The notes beneath the pieces are model-generated. The model saw only the letters and a program-made list of their open reading frames with translations, did not search any database and was not told where the DNA came from. A stretch of DNA of 64,000 bases from contig JAIXWQ010000009.1 in NCBI GenBank assembly GCA_027491195.1, positions 1 through 64,000 of the forward strand, read 5' to 3'. Positions 17,737 through 25,776 of the stretch are shown here, in pieces; positions within the stretch are counted from its first letter, which is position 1; every line of letters begins with the position of its first letter. The position numbers were made by a program, and so were the translations under genes. Source of the stretch: Cytophagaceae bacterium (GTDB lineage: Bacteria; Bacteroidota; Bacteroidia; Cytophagales; Spirosomataceae).

Positions 17737-19050
17737 TTATTTTTCTATACCGGATCTTCCAATACTCTCGTAATAATAGCCAAGCTCAATCATTTTTTGT
17801 ACATCAAATAAGTTCCTTCCGTCAAAGACAATCTTATTTTTAATTTTTCGTTCCATTAAATCAAAGTCTGGTGTTCTAAACTCACTCCACTCGGTAGCAA
17901 TAATCAAAGCAGCTGCCCCTTCTAAAGCCACGTATTGGTTTTCAGCAAACTTGATTTTATCTTTTATCTGCGCTATTACATTAGGCATAGCTTCAGGGTC
18001 ATAAGCTGTAACAGTTGCCCCTGCTTGAGTTAATGCATCAATGATTATCAATGCTGGTGCTTCTCTTATATCATCAGTATTGGGTTTAAATGCCAATCCC
18101 CATAATGCAAAATGTTTGCCTTGTAAATCGTTTTTATAATATGTCTTTATCTTTTGAACCAAGTGTAATTTTTGTAGAGCGTTTACTTTTTCAACTGCTT
18201 TTAAAATAACAAACTCATATTTTACCTCATCGGACGACATGATTAATGCTTGTACATCTTTAGGAAAACAAGAACCGCCATAACCAATGCCTGGGAATAA
18301 AAAACGTTTCCCAATTCTGTCGTCTGATCCTATGCCTCTTCTTACCATATCCACATCTGCTCCCATGCGCTCACATAGTTGTGCGATCTCGTTCATAAAA
18401 GAAATCTTAGTTGCAAGGAAAGAGTTGGCTGCGTACTTCGTTAACTCCGAACTACGCTCATCCATGAAAATCAATGGGTTACCTTGTCTTACAAATGGCG
18501 CATACAAGTCGCTCATTAATTTTTTAGCACGCTCAGATTTTGTTCCAATAACGACACGGTCTGGTTTCATAAAATCATCGACCGCAACGCCCTCTCTTAA
18601 AAACTCAGGGTTGCTAACCACATCATACTCTCCGTTATAGCTAGCGGCAATCGCTGCACTTACTTTATCTGCGGTTCCAACTGGCACTGTGCTCTTATTG
18701 ACAATTACTTTATAACCCTTTAATATTTTTCCTAAATGATTCGCAACACCCAATACATATTTTAAATCCGCACTACCATCTGCCCCGGGAGGAGTTGGCA
18801 ATGCTAAAAATATAATTTCCGCATCCTCAACTGCTTCTTCTAATTGATTTGTGAATTTTAAACGACTCTCTTTAATATTTCTTAAAAATATTTTCTCTAA
18901 TCCTGGTTCGTAAATAGTAATTTGACCAGCACTTAATTTATCTACTTTAGCTTTATCAATATCCACGCAAGTAACTTTGTTACCTGTTTCCGCAAAGCAC
19001 GTTCCTGTTACTAACCCAACATAGCCCGTGCCTACAACTGCTATTTTCAT
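17737..19050 (-). CDS. ugd: UDP-glucose 6-dehydrogenase
   Basis: A 437-residue enzyme with the N-terminal NAD loop GTGYVGLVTG (residues 7-16), VNKSTVPVGT (118-126), NPEFLREG (147-154) and the catalytic cysteine in GYGGSCFPKD (Cys261). The C-terminal UDP-binding domain includes WGLAFKPNTDDIREAP. It oxidises UDP-glucose to UDP-glucuronate, a precursor for acidic polysaccharides. It follows gmd by ten bases and precedes the flippase gene by 127 bases. Its base composition is less A+T-rich than the genes after it, so it may belong to the older chromosomal side of the locus. Confidence 0.95.
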   Translation of the reverse strand: MKIAVVGTGYVGLVTGTCFAETGNKVTCVDIDKAKVDKLSAGQITIYEPGLEKIFLRNIKESRLKFTNQLEEAVEDAEIIFLALPTPPGADGSADLKYVLGVANHLGKILKGYKVIVNKSTVPVGTADKVSAAIAASYNGEYDVVSNPEFLREGVAVDDFMKPDRVVIGTKSERAKKLMSDLYAPFVRQGNPLIFMDERSSELTKYAANSFLATKISFMNEIAQLCERMGADVDMVRRGIGSDDRIGKRFLFPGIGYGGSCFPKDVQALIMSSDEVKYEFVILKAVEKVNALQKLHLVQKIKTYYKNDLQGKHFALWGLAFKPNTDDIREAPALIIIDALTQAGATVTAYDPEAMPNVIAQIKDKIKFAENQYVALEGAAALIIATEWSEFRTPDFDLMERKIKNKIVFDGRNLFDVQKMIELGYYYESIGRSGIEK

Positions 19051-19060
19051 TTAGTTATAG

Positions 19061-20122
19061 TTAATTTTTAAATAAATTAATATCACTTTTTACCATTTCA
19101 GAAACCAAAGAGTTTAAATCATATTTAGGTTTCCATCCCAACTTAGATTTTGCTTTTATTGGGTCACCCAACAACAAATCGACTTCAGTAGGCCTAAAAT
19201 ATTTTTTATCTACTTTGACTACAGTTCTTCCTAATTCAAGTTTGTAATCACCTGAACAATTTACCACAAAACCTTGTTCGTTCTTTCCTTCCCCTTTAAA
19301 TCCTAATTCAATCCCTAATTCTGCAAAAGCTAGCCTAACAAATTCTCGAATCGTTGTTGTGACTCCCGTAGCTAAGACAAAATCCTCTGGTTTTTCTTGC
19401 TGTAAAATCAACCACATACCTTCGATATAGTCTTTTGCGTGCCCCCAATCTCTTTCTGAATTAAGATTACCTAAATATAAACACTCTTCTTGACCCAGTA
19501 CTATTTTAGCTGTTGCTCGAGTAATTTTACGTGTTACAAATGTCTCTCCTCTTTGAGGAGATTCGTGGTTAAACAAAATCCCATTGCAAGCAAACATATC
19601 ATATGCTTCCCTGTAATTAACCGTGATCCAATAAGCATAAAGTTTCGCGACTGCGTAAGGAGAACGAGGGTAAAAAGGCGTTGTCTCTGATTGAGGCACA
19701 GCTTGAACTAATCCATATAACTCAGAGGTAGATGCCTGATATATTTTAGTTTTTTTTGTCAGACCCAGTAAACGAACCGCTTCTAAAATACGCAAGGTTC
19801 CTATTCCATCAGCATTAGCAGTATACTCCGGCTCTTCAAAACTAACAGCCACATGACTCATTGCTGCCAAGTTATAGATTTCATCAGGTTGAACTTCCTG
19901 AATTATACGAATAAGGTTTGTACTATCTGTTAAATCTCCATAATGAAGGTGTAAATTCCTATCAGGAACGTGCGGATCCTGGTACAAATGATCAATACGT
20001 TGTGTATTTATTAAGGACGATCTTCGTTTAATACCGTGGACCTCATATCCTTTTTTCAATAAAAATTCAGCAAGATAGGCTCCATCTTGACCTGTAATTC
20101 CTGTAATTAATGCTTTTTTCAA
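19061..20122 (-). CDS. gmd: GDP-mannose 4,6-dehydratase
   Basis: A 353-residue short-chain dehydrogenase with [10 protein letters not shown] (residues 8-17), GIKRRSS (30-36), catalytic STSELYG (131-137) and YxxxK as Tyr156/Lys160 in SPYAVAK. It converts GDP-D-mannose to GDP-4-keto-6-deoxymannose, the precursor of GDP-L-fucose, GDP-D-rhamnose or GDP-perosamine. No reductase or aminotransferase to finish any of these pathways (Fcl, Rmd, Per) is present in the window, so the second step must be encoded elsewhere. It is the first gene of the minus-strand locus and has a good promoter upstream. Confidence 0.96.
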   Translation of the reverse strand: MKKALITGITGQDGAYLAEFLLKKGYEVHGIKRRSSLINTQRIDHLYQDPHVPDRNLHLHYGDLTDSTNLIRIIQEVQPDEIYNLAAMSHVAVSFEEPEYTANADGIGTLRILEAVRLLGLTKKTKIYQASTSELYGLVQAVPQSETTPFYPRSPYAVAKLYAYWITVNYREAYDMFACNGILFNHESPQRGETFVTRKITRATAKIVLGQEECLYLGNLNSERDWGHAKDYIEGMWLILQQEKPEDFVLATGVTTTIREFVRLAFAELGIELGFKGEGKNEQGFVVNCSGDYKLELGRTVVKVDKKYFRPTEVDLLLGDPIKAKSKLGWKPKYDLNSLVSEMVKSDINLFKN

Positions 20123-20206
20123 GTTATTAAACTATTTTAACTTCATCACGGCTTCGCCATCCTGAGTCACACAAAAAGGGTGTTCAGTAAAACAAAATCA
20201 CGGTAA

Positions 20207-20238
20207 CAAAGATACCCCCAAATTGGTTTCGTGCCAAA
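20207..20238 (-). promoter_or_regulatory. Bacteroidota-type promoter of gmd and the polysaccharide locus
   Basis: On the minus strand a -33 TTTG (20235-20238) is followed after exactly 20 bases by a -7 TATCTTTG (20207-20214). Both match the Bacteroidota primary sigma consensus TTTG-N19/20-TAnnTTTG. Transcription would start near 20200, leaving an untranslated leader of roughly 78 bases before gmd. Confidence 0.7.
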
Positions 20239-20251
20239 CGATATTTATTTA

Positions 20252-20277
20252 ATGGACACATTTGGATTTATGTCCAT
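20252..20277. repeat. inverted repeat ATGGACA-N12-TGTCCAT
   Basis: Arms ATGGACA (20252-20258) and TGTCCAT (20271-20277) flank a 12-base loop, between the end of the MFS gene and the gmd promoter. It lies about 14 bases upstream of the -33 element. It could be an operator for the polysaccharide locus or a weak terminator for the MFS gene; there is no clear T tract. Confidence 0.45.
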
Positions 20278-20300
20278 CCAAGTAAAGAAATAATCCTATT

Positions 20301-21671
20301 TTAATCACTAAGCGCTTTCCCCTTCGTTTCTGGTAAATAAATCGCGCCAACGATGACCGTTAAGGCCGCTAGGGCGATTGGATAGAACAATCCGGCGAAA
20401 TTCGAGTGGGTAATCGATCCCAGCCAGGTGGCTACGAAAGGGGCACAACCGCCGAACACCCCATTAGCAAAGTGATACGGGATGGAAAGGGAGGTGTAGC
20501 GGATTTTGGTGGGAAAAAGTTCGACTAGGAAGGCGGCGATCGGGCCGTAGGCCATCGCCGCAAAACTCACCAATAAGCTGCAAATGAACGCTAATTCGAG
20601 CTTGCCCGTCCACGTTAGGAAGATGGAGCCGTTGATTAAAGTGCCCTCTTCAGAGACGATGGTGGCCATCCAGGAGAATAAAGGGTAGTACCCGAGCGCA
20701 GCGAGGGCCATCCCGCCCAGCATCACTTTCTTGCGACCCACGCGGTCAGAAAAGCTGCCGAAATAGACGAAGAGAGGCGTCCCCACCACTAAGCTGGCGG
20801 CGATGATGAGGTTCGTAGTGATGAAATCGACCTGCAGGATTTTGTTGATGAATATTTGGGCATAAAATTGCCCTGTGTGCCAGACCACTCCTTGGCCTAC
20901 GATAGCACCAAACATCGCAATGAGCATTAAGCGGCGGTTTTCCTTGCTCGCGAAAGCTTCTTTTAAGGGATTTTCGGAGAGTCGCCCTTCGGCTTTGAGT
21001 TTTGAGAAGAGTGGCGACTCATCCATGTTTCTGCGGATGAAATAGGAAACGACGACGAGGATGCCGGATAGAGCGAAGGGCACGCGCCAGCCCCAGTCTC
21101 TGAAGGCCGAATCGCCCATTACCTGCTGCGTCACTAAAATGACTAAGATGGAGACGAAGAATCCGAGGGTGGCGGTGGTTTGGATGTAGGACGTGTACTT
21201 CCCGCGTTCTGCGTCCGGTGCATATTCCGCGACGTAGGTGGCGGCGCCCCCATATTCGCCTCCTAAGGCTAATCCCTGTATGATTCTTAATGCCAAAAGC
21301 AAAGCCGGAGCTACCAACCCAATCTTCTCATAACTCGGTATAAACGCAATCGCAAACGTTGAACCACCCATCAACAACAACGTCAACAAAAACGTATACT
21401 TCCTCCCGATCAAATCCCCCAACCTCCCAAAAATCACCCCACCAAAAGGCCTCGCCACAAACCCCGCCCCAAAAGCCGCCAGCGTCGAAATAAACGCCGC
21501 CGTCGGATCCTCCTTCGGAAAGAAGCTAACCGAAATAATCGCACTCAAACTCCCAAAAATATAAAAGTCATACCACTCAATCACCGTCCCCACACTCGAC
21601 GCCATAATCACCTGCCACAACTTCTTTACCGGCACCTTATTATTATCAAAAATAGTATCCATTCCTTGCAT
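20301..21671 (-). CDS. MFS transporter, metabolite:H+ symporter (MHS) type
   Basis: A 456-residue protein with about twelve membrane segments. SSVGTVIEWYDFYIFGSL near residues 24-41, GRLGDLIGRKYTF and a second-half SDRVGRKKVMLGG are hallmarks of the MHS family (ProP, KgtP, ShiA). It would carry an organic acid or compatible solute with protons across the inner membrane. The start at 21671 is chosen; an ATG three codons later is also possible. The first third of the gene differs visibly in base use from the rest: its coding strand is G/T-rich. Confidence 0.85.
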   Translation of the reverse strand: MQGMDTIFDNNKVPVKKLWQVIMASSVGTVIEWYDFYIFGSLSAIISVSFFPKEDPTAAFISTLAAFGAGFVARPFGGVIFGRLGDLIGRKYTFLLTLLLMGGSTFAIAFIPSYEKIGLVAPALLLALRIIQGLALGGEYGGAATYVAEYAPDAERGKYTSYIQTTATLGFFVSILVILVTQQVMGDSAFRDWGWRVPFALSGILVVVSYFIRRNMDESPLFSKLKAEGRLSENPLKEAFASKENRRLMLIAMFGAIVGQGVVWHTGQFYAQIFINKILQVDFITTNLIIAASLVVGTPLFVYFGSFSDRVGRKKVMLGGMALAALGYYPLFSWMATIVSEEGTLINGSIFLTWTGKLELAFICSLLVSFAAMAYGPIAAFLVELFPTKIRYTSLSIPYHFANGVFGGCAPFVATWLGSITHSNFAGLFYPIALAALTVIVGAIYLPETKGKALSD

Positions 21672-21799
21672 AAGCTCTTATTGAATTATTCCTAAAAATA
21701 CAGAAAATATCACAATGGTTGACATTGCCTTGTGCATTATTACATTGAAGGCTTTATAGGCCGTTTTTGGTACTATAGCTCGCAATTAGTAAAACGGCT

Positions 21800-21836
21800 T
21801 TTTCAGGTATTGACAGAAATTGTCAATACCCGAAAA
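21800..21836. repeat. palindrome P1 of a four-member intergenic family
   Basis: GGTATTGACA (21806-21815), loop GAAAT, TGTCAATACC (21821-21830) gives a perfect ten-base stem. An outer TTTTC/GAAAA stem (21800-21804 and 21832-21836) lies beyond an A/C mismatch. It sits between the divergent MFS and XRE genes. It shares core and loop start (GA) with the palindromes P2 to P4 described elsewhere in this list. Confidence 0.85.
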
Positions 21837-21895
21837 TCGTTTATACAGCTCAGCGAAGATTATCACACACCCTTTTTTAGATTATCAATAAGCTG

Positions 21896-21927
21896 TTAGG
21901 ATGGGAGAAATAGTGGGAATACATTTG
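21896..21927 (+). promoter_or_regulatory. probable promoter of the XRE gene
   Basis: A -7 element TACATTTG (21920-21927) matches TAnnTTTG exactly. TTAG at 21896-21899 lies 20 bases upstream and differs from TTTG at one position. The predicted start near 21934 would give a leader of about 16 bases. The -33 element overlaps a 16-base sequence (21882-21897) that is repeated at 49475-49490. Confidence 0.55.
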
Positions 21928-21949
21928 GAACACCAAACCACTAATCAAT

Positions 21950-22369
21950 ATGTTTAACCACTTCTCTAGATACCTGAAGCTCATCCGTGCGGTTCCGCTG
22001 CACGTGATGGCGCAGGATCTCGGGATCGATGCCGGACTTTTGAGCAAATACGAAAACGGCAACCGCATCCCAGACATCGACCTCGTCATCATTTTTGCCC
22101 ATTACCACCAGGTAGACGCGCGCGAACTTTGTGTGTTTTGGATGCGGGAGCGCATCAAAAGATCCTTTGTAGGCTTTGAAAATTTAGTGGAGGACGCTTT
22201 ACCTGATGCAGAAAAAGACGTCAAATACTACCTCAAATTCCACAAAGTAAAACTGGAAAGGAAATTCAGCTTCAAGCTCATCCTCAAAAACGCCATCGTC
22301 TACGACCACACCCAGGCCGTCACCCTACGTCATTTTCAATTCCGCCGCCACGGTGTCACTAACCACTAA
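21950..22369 (+). CDS. XRE-type helix-turn-helix protein
   Basis: A 139-residue protein whose first 65 residues form a Cro/C1-type HTH. MAQDLGIDAGLLSKYENGNR (from about residue 19) contains helices 2 and 3 with the typical SKYENG turn, followed by PDIDLVIIFAHYHQVD. The C-terminal part is unclassified. It probably binds DNA as a small regulator. Palindromes P1 and P2 lie on either side of it and its downstream small gene, which makes them candidate operators. There is no sign of phage genes nearby. Confidence 0.75.
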   Translation: MFNHFSRYLKLIRAVPLHVMAQDLGIDAGLLSKYENGNRIPDIDLVIIFAHYHQVDARELCVFWMRERIKRSFVGFENLVEDALPDAEKDVKYYLKFHKVKLERKFSFKLILKNAIVYDHTQAVTLRHFQFRRHGVTNH

Positions 22370-22381
22370 ACCCTTGAAAAC

Positions 22382-22582
22382 ATGTTTAACTTCTTTAACC
22401 CCAAAGAGCCCTTGCTCTTCTACAACGGCCACATGGGTCCCTACAAGTTCACCAAAGTGACGATTACCATCATCGAAAAAGACAAAGAAGTATTCAGCGA
22501 ATCCGTGATTGTGGCTCCTGTAACGACGAAGACATTGATTTTTGACTCGCGGAAGTTCTTGAATGAATTAAGGAATAGATGA
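22382..22582 (+). CDS. small hypothetical protein downstream of the XRE gene
   Basis: A 66-residue frame that starts 12 bases after the XRE stop codon. It has no recognised domain, signal peptide or membrane segment; the middle looks like beta strands (FTKVTITIIEKDKEVFSESVIVAP). Its position suggests co-transcription with the XRE gene. It could be spurious, but the amino-acid composition is protein-like. Confidence 0.45.
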   Translation: MFNFFNPKEPLLFYNGHMGPYKFTKVTITIIEKDKEVFSESVIVAPVTTKTLIFDSRKFLNELRNR

Positions 22583-22606
22583 AATGTCGCGCTGGTGTAG
22601 AAAGTA

Positions 22607-22643
22607 TTTTGGCGAATTGACAGAATCTGTCAATACCTGAAAA
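22607..22643. repeat. palindrome P2 of the intergenic family
   Basis: ATTGACA (22616-22622), loop GAATC, TGTCAAT (22628-22634) form the core. Outer bases TTTTGG and CC..GAAAA pair imperfectly. A GACTAA (22662-22667), the reverse of the TTAGTC spacer of the mini-hairpin array at 29320-29461, lies 20 bases to the right. It sits between the small plus-strand gene and the convergent membrane-protein gene. Confidence 0.75.
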
Positions 22644-22671
22644 GTCGCTACAAGAGATCTCGACTAATTAT

Positions 22672-22693
22672 AACAAAAACTGCCTCCAGAGGC
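22672..22693 (-). terminator. rho-independent terminator of the his block
   Basis: Directly after the stop codon at 22694, the minus strand forms GCCTC-TG-GAGGC (22682-22693) followed by AGTTTTTG. This is a compact terminator for the hisH-hisA-hisF-hisIE-membrane protein unit. Confidence 0.65.
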
Positions 22694-23032
22694 TTATTTC
22701 GTAAATAGCCCTACAAAAGAGGTCGAAAGAGACACGATAAAACTAAAAATCAATGGAGCAATAAAGCCGGTAACCACAAACCCGGGTACATAGGCAGCGA
22801 CTAAATAGACAAGACCCACTGAGATCACTAAAGAGAATAACCCTAGAGTCATAAACGTGATAGGTAAGCTGATGATCTTTAACACGGGTTTAATAAACGA
22901 ATTCACGAAACCCATGGCTAGAGCGACTAAAAGGGCAGTCGTAAAACCATCCACAGTTATTCCCTTTAAATAGCGGGGAATGACTAAAACGACGCAGGCG
23001 ATGATGATGTAACGAATGATGAAACCGATCAT
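22694..23032 (-). CDS. phage holin family / DUF360-like small membrane protein
   Basis: A 112-residue integral membrane protein with four predicted helices: MIGFIIRYIIIACVVLVIPR, TTALLVALAMGFVNSFIKPV, a segment from LPITFMTLGLFSLVISVG, and a C-terminal segment. GFVNSFIKPVLKIISLPITF is the conserved block of the Phage_holin_4_2 (YvlD-like) family, which is widespread in non-phage chromosomes and of unknown function. It begins eight bases after the hisIE stop codon and appears to be the last gene of the his transcript. No phage context exists. Confidence 0.8.
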   Translation of the reverse strand: MIGFIIRYIIIACVVLVIPRYLKGITVDGFTTALLVALAMGFVNSFIKPVLKIISLPITFMTLGLFSLVISVGLVYLVAAYVPGFVVTGFIAPLIFSFIVSLSTSFVGLFTK

Positions 23033-23040
23033 AAGATAGA

Positions 23041-23640
23041 TTATTTAGATGCGTGACGAGATTGAAGAACGGCGATGATTTCGCTTAAATCGATGCCGCG
23101 GTCTTCTAATAAGACGAGTAAATGGAAAATTAAGTCGGCCGCTTCGCCTTTGAAAAGGTCATCGTTTTGCATTAAAGCTTCGATAACGAGTTCGACGGCT
23201 TCTTCGCCTACTTTTTGGGCGACTTTGTGGGTGCCTAATTGGAAAAGGGAGGCGGTGTAAGACGATGAAGCGGGAGCAGTTTTGCGGCTTCTTATGACAT
23301 GTTTTAGTTGATCAAGCCAGGCAGCGTTGTCTGCGTTTGACTCGTTGAAACAGGTGTCTGCTCCGGTGTGGCAGGTGGGGCCGGCTGGTTTGGCCTGAAT
23401 TAAAATGGTGTCAGCATCGCAATCAATCGAAAGGCTGATGACGTCGAGGAAGTTGCCTGATTCTTCGCCTTTGGTCCAAAGACGGTTCTTCGAACGGCTG
23501 AAAAAGGTCACGCGCTGCTCAGAAACGGTCTTCGCATACGCCTCTTCGTTCATGTAGCCTAACATGAGAACCGCGCGCGTGGACGCATCTTGGATGATGG
23601 CAGGCACGAGGCCTTTGGAAAAATCAGGTTGCTTTGACAT
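23041..23640 (-). CDS. hisIE: bifunctional phosphoribosyl-AMP cyclohydrolase / phosphoribosyl-ATP diphosphatase
   Basis: The start is set at the ATG at 23640 (MSKQPDFSKG), seven bases after the hisF stop; a longer frame to 23679 would overlap hisF without homology. The HisI half shows FFSRSKNRLWTKGEESGN, the metal ligands in DCDAD and the zinc-binding CHTGADTC. The HisE half shows KVGEEAVELVIEAL and EAADLIFHLLVLL, the MazG-like helical motif. Together they hydrolyse PR-ATP to PR-AMP and open the purine ring, the second and third steps of histidine synthesis. Confidence 0.95.
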   Translation of the reverse strand: MSKQPDFSKGLVPAIIQDASTRAVLMLGYMNEEAYAKTVSEQRVTFFSRSKNRLWTKGEESGNFLDVISLSIDCDADTILIQAKPAGPTCHTGADTCFNESNADNAAWLDQLKHVIRSRKTAPASSSYTASLFQLGTHKVAQKVGEEAVELVIEALMQNDDLFKGEAADLIFHLLVLLEDRGIDLSEIIAVLQSRHASK

Positions 23641-23647
23641 ATTTCTA

Positions 23648-24409
23648 TTAAATGCGCATCGGGATGCCTTGGCTTGCAAGGTAATTCTTCAATGCCAAAA
23701 TTTCAATTTCTTTAAAGTGAAATATACTTGCGGCGAGACCGGCGTCGGCTTTGCCACTGGTAAATACTTCAGTAAAATGTTCCATTGTTCCCGCTCCGCC
23801 GGAGGCAATGATTGGAATGGAGGCTGCTGAGGATACTTTGGCGGTTAAATCACAGGCGAAGCCTGCTTTCGTGCCGTCGGCGTCCATCGAGGTTAATAAG
23901 ATTTCCCCGGCGCCGCGGTTTTCTACTTCACGTGCCCATTCGAGGGTTTTAAGTTCGGTGATGCGTCTGCCGCCGTGGGTGTGGACGAAGTCCAGGCCCG
24001 CGGCGGGTTCAAAGCGTGTGTCGATCGCGACGATGATGCATTGGGAGCCAAAAGCTAAAGCCAATTCATCCACCAGCTCCGGCCGGCGCACGGCAGAGGA
24101 ATTAATAGAAACTTTGTCCGCGCCGGCGTTCAGCAAAGCTGAAACATCCGCAATGGACGAAATTCCACCTCCCACAGTAAAAGGAATATTCACGTGCCGC
24201 GCGACTTCGCGCACTAGATTCACTAAGGTTTTGCGGTCATCGACCGTCGCTGTAATATCAAGAAAAACAAGTTCATCTGCTCCCTGCTGTGCATATAGGG
24301 CACCCAGTTCGCCCGGATCGCCGGCATCGCGGAGGTCAACGAAGTTCGTCCCTTTCACGGTCCGCCCATCTTTAATGTCTAGACAAGGTATTATGCGCTT
24401 GGTTAACAT
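23648..24409 (-). CDS. hisF: imidazole glycerol phosphate synthase, cyclase subunit
   Basis: A 253-residue (beta/alpha)8 barrel with [15 protein letters not shown] (catalytic Asp11), FTVGGGISS (phosphate site), SINSSAV and VAIDTR (catalytic Asp130). It pairs with HisH, which supplies ammonia, and converts PRFAR to IGP and AICAR. It overlaps the hisA stop by seven bases. The complement of hisF contains a long chance frame that is not a gene. Confidence 0.97.
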   Translation of the reverse strand: MLTKRIIPCLDIKDGRTVKGTNFVDLRDAGDPGELGALYAQQGADELVFLDITATVDDRKTLVNLVREVARHVNIPFTVGGGISSIADVSALLNAGADKVSINSSAVRRPELVDELALAFGSQCIIVAIDTRFEPAAGLDFVHTHGGRRITELKTLEWAREVENRGAGEILLTSMDADGTKAGFACDLTAKVSSAASIPIIASGGAGTMEHFTEVFTSGKADAGLAASIFHFKEIEILALKNYLASQGIPMRI

Positions 24410-25131
24410 GCTGCTGAGAATTTGGCCAAATCCGCTAAACTAATCCGACCTTCGTAAAACGCCTTCCCTACTATCACCCCAAATAAGTTCATGTCTCGCA
24501 GGCGAACGAGATCCTCCATACAAGCCACGCCACCACTCGCAATCACGCTCAGCGATGGGCTCGAAGCTTGAATCTTTTCGTATAAATCAAAGCTAGGACC
24601 TTGTAATAAGCCGTCTTTGGCGACGTCTGTGGAAATCACATATTTCGCGCCTTTCGCTGTATAATCTTGCAAAAAATCAAATATCGAAATATTCGAATTC
24701 TCCTGCCAACCAGACACGGTGATCATTTCGTTTTGTGCGTCAGCCCCCAAAATAATCTTCTCCGATCCGTACTTCTGTAGCCATTCGCAGACTAATTCCG
24801 GATTGCGAACGGCAATGCTGCCGGCAGTGATTTGAGCTGCACCGGCCGAAAAAGCGGTATCAATCATTTCGTCGGACTGAACTCCTCCGCCAAAATCAAT
24901 GTGCAGTGATGTGTTCGATGCGATTCGCTCTAATACGTGCGCATTGACGATCTTTTTTGCCTTTGCTCCGTCCAAATCCACCAAGTGCAATCGCTGAATT
25001 CCAGCTCCCTCGAAGGCTTTGGCAATCTCCAAAGGATCCTCGGAATAGACCTTTTTTTGGCCATAATCCCCCTGAGTCAAGCGTACGCATTGCCCATTTA
25101 TCAGATCGATCGCCGGAATTAATTGAAACAT
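24403..25131 (-). CDS. hisA: phosphoribosylformimino-AICAR ribotide isomerase
   Basis: A 242-residue (beta/alpha)8 barrel related to His[16 protein letters not shown] supplies Asp9, [10 protein letters not shown] is the first phosphate site, and ILGADAQ supplies Asp131. It catalyses the Amadori isomerisation of ProFAR to PRFAR. It sits between hisH (one-base gap) and hisF (seven-base overlap), the normal late-his order. Confidence 0.96.
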   Translation of the reverse strand: MFQLIPAIDLINGQCVRLTQGDYGQKKVYSEDPLEIAKAFEGAGIQRLHLVDLDGAKAKKIVNAHVLERIASNTSLHIDFGGGVQSDEMIDTAFSAGAAQITAGSIAVRNPELVCEWLQKYGSEKIILGADAQNEMITVSGWQENSNISIFDFLQDYTAKGAKYVISTDVAKDGLLQGPSFDLYEKIQASSPSLSVIASGGVACMEDLVRLRDMNLFGVIVGKAFYEGRISLADLAKFSAAC

Positions 25132-25132
25132 A

Positions 25133-25720
25133 TTAAAGTGCTAAGAAATTTTTCAAGATTTGTTCGCCAGCCTTGCCGCTGATCTCCGCGTGAAACTGCG
25201 CGGCATAAAAATTATCCTTGTGTAACATCGCCGAAAACGGCTGCACATACTCACAAACCGCTGTCGTGTACGCATTTACAGGCGCATAAAACGAGTGCAC
25301 GAAATAGACGAATTCTTCAGCTTTCAGCCCTTTCATTAAGGGATTTTCGCCTTTTTCCGTGATCGAATTCCACCCGACGTGCGGGATTTTCAAGTCTTTA
25401 CTGATGAATTTTTTCACTTCCACATCAAACACCCCGATGCAATTTGTGTTTCCCTCTTCCGAGTGCTTGCACAACAATTGCATACCGATGCAAGTGGCCA
25501 AAACTGGTTGCGTTAAGCCTTTAATCAAGGTATCTAGGCCCTTTTCTTTCAAATAGGCCATCGCCGTACTCGCCTCACCTACGCCTGGAAAAATCACTTT
25601 GTCGGCTTTTTTAATCTCCTCCGGATCATCCGTCCACTTGTAATTTTGCCCAATACGGTCCAACGCGTACATCACCGACGCCACATTTCCCGCATTGTAT
25701 TTTATGATTGCAATTTCCAT
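25133..25720 (-). CDS. hisH: imidazole glycerol phosphate synthase, glutaminase subunit
   Basis: A 195-residue class I glutamine amidotransferase. The nucleophile is Cys77 in LATCIGMQLL, and the rest of the triad is His177 and Glu179 in QFHAEISGKAG, where most HisH proteins have HPEKS. It releases ammonia for HisF. It is the first his gene of this transcript; hisG, hisD, hisC and hisB are not in the window. A -7 box lies only eight bases upstream of the start, suggesting a nearly leaderless message. Confidence 0.95.
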   Translation of the reverse strand: MEIAIIKYNAGNVASVMYALDRIGQNYKWTDDPEEIKKADKVIFPGVGEASTAMAYLKEKGLDTLIKGLTQPVLATCIGMQLLCKHSEEGNTNCIGVFDVEVKKFISKDLKIPHVGWNSITEKGENPLMKGLKAEEFVYFVHSFYAPVNAYTTAVCEYVQPFSAMLHKDNFYAAQFHAEISGKAGEQILKNFLAL

Positions 25721-25744
25721 AAGCGTACAAAGGTATTAACTTTG
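25714..25744 (+). promoter_or_regulatory. promoter of the VTT-family gene, overlapping the hisH promoter
   Basis: TTTC (25714-25717), 19 bases, then TAACTTTG (25737-25744) fits the Bacteroidota consensus with one mismatch in the -33 box. The predicted leader is about 26 bases, ending at the ATG at 25777. Confidence 0.5.
25728..25735 (-). promoter_or_regulatory. -7 element for hisH
   Basis: The minus strand reads TACCTTTG, an exact TAnnTTTG match, ending eight bases before the hisH ATG. A start of transcription at or next to the initiation codon would follow. No good TTTG is found 19-20 bases upstream. The element is one base away from the oppositely directed -7 element of the VTT gene. Confidence 0.5.
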
Positions 25745-25776
25745 GGGGATAATTGCCTCCTTCGCGCGGCCCTTTT

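Noticed and set aside
22694-23032. prophage remnant, suggested by the holin name
   Set aside because: The family is common in non-phage chromosomes and no other phage gene, integrase or attachment site is visible.
23751-24443. 230-codon plus-strand frame opposite hisF
   Set aside because: hisF has all catalytic residues on the other strand; the long antisense frame is a by-product of its codon use.
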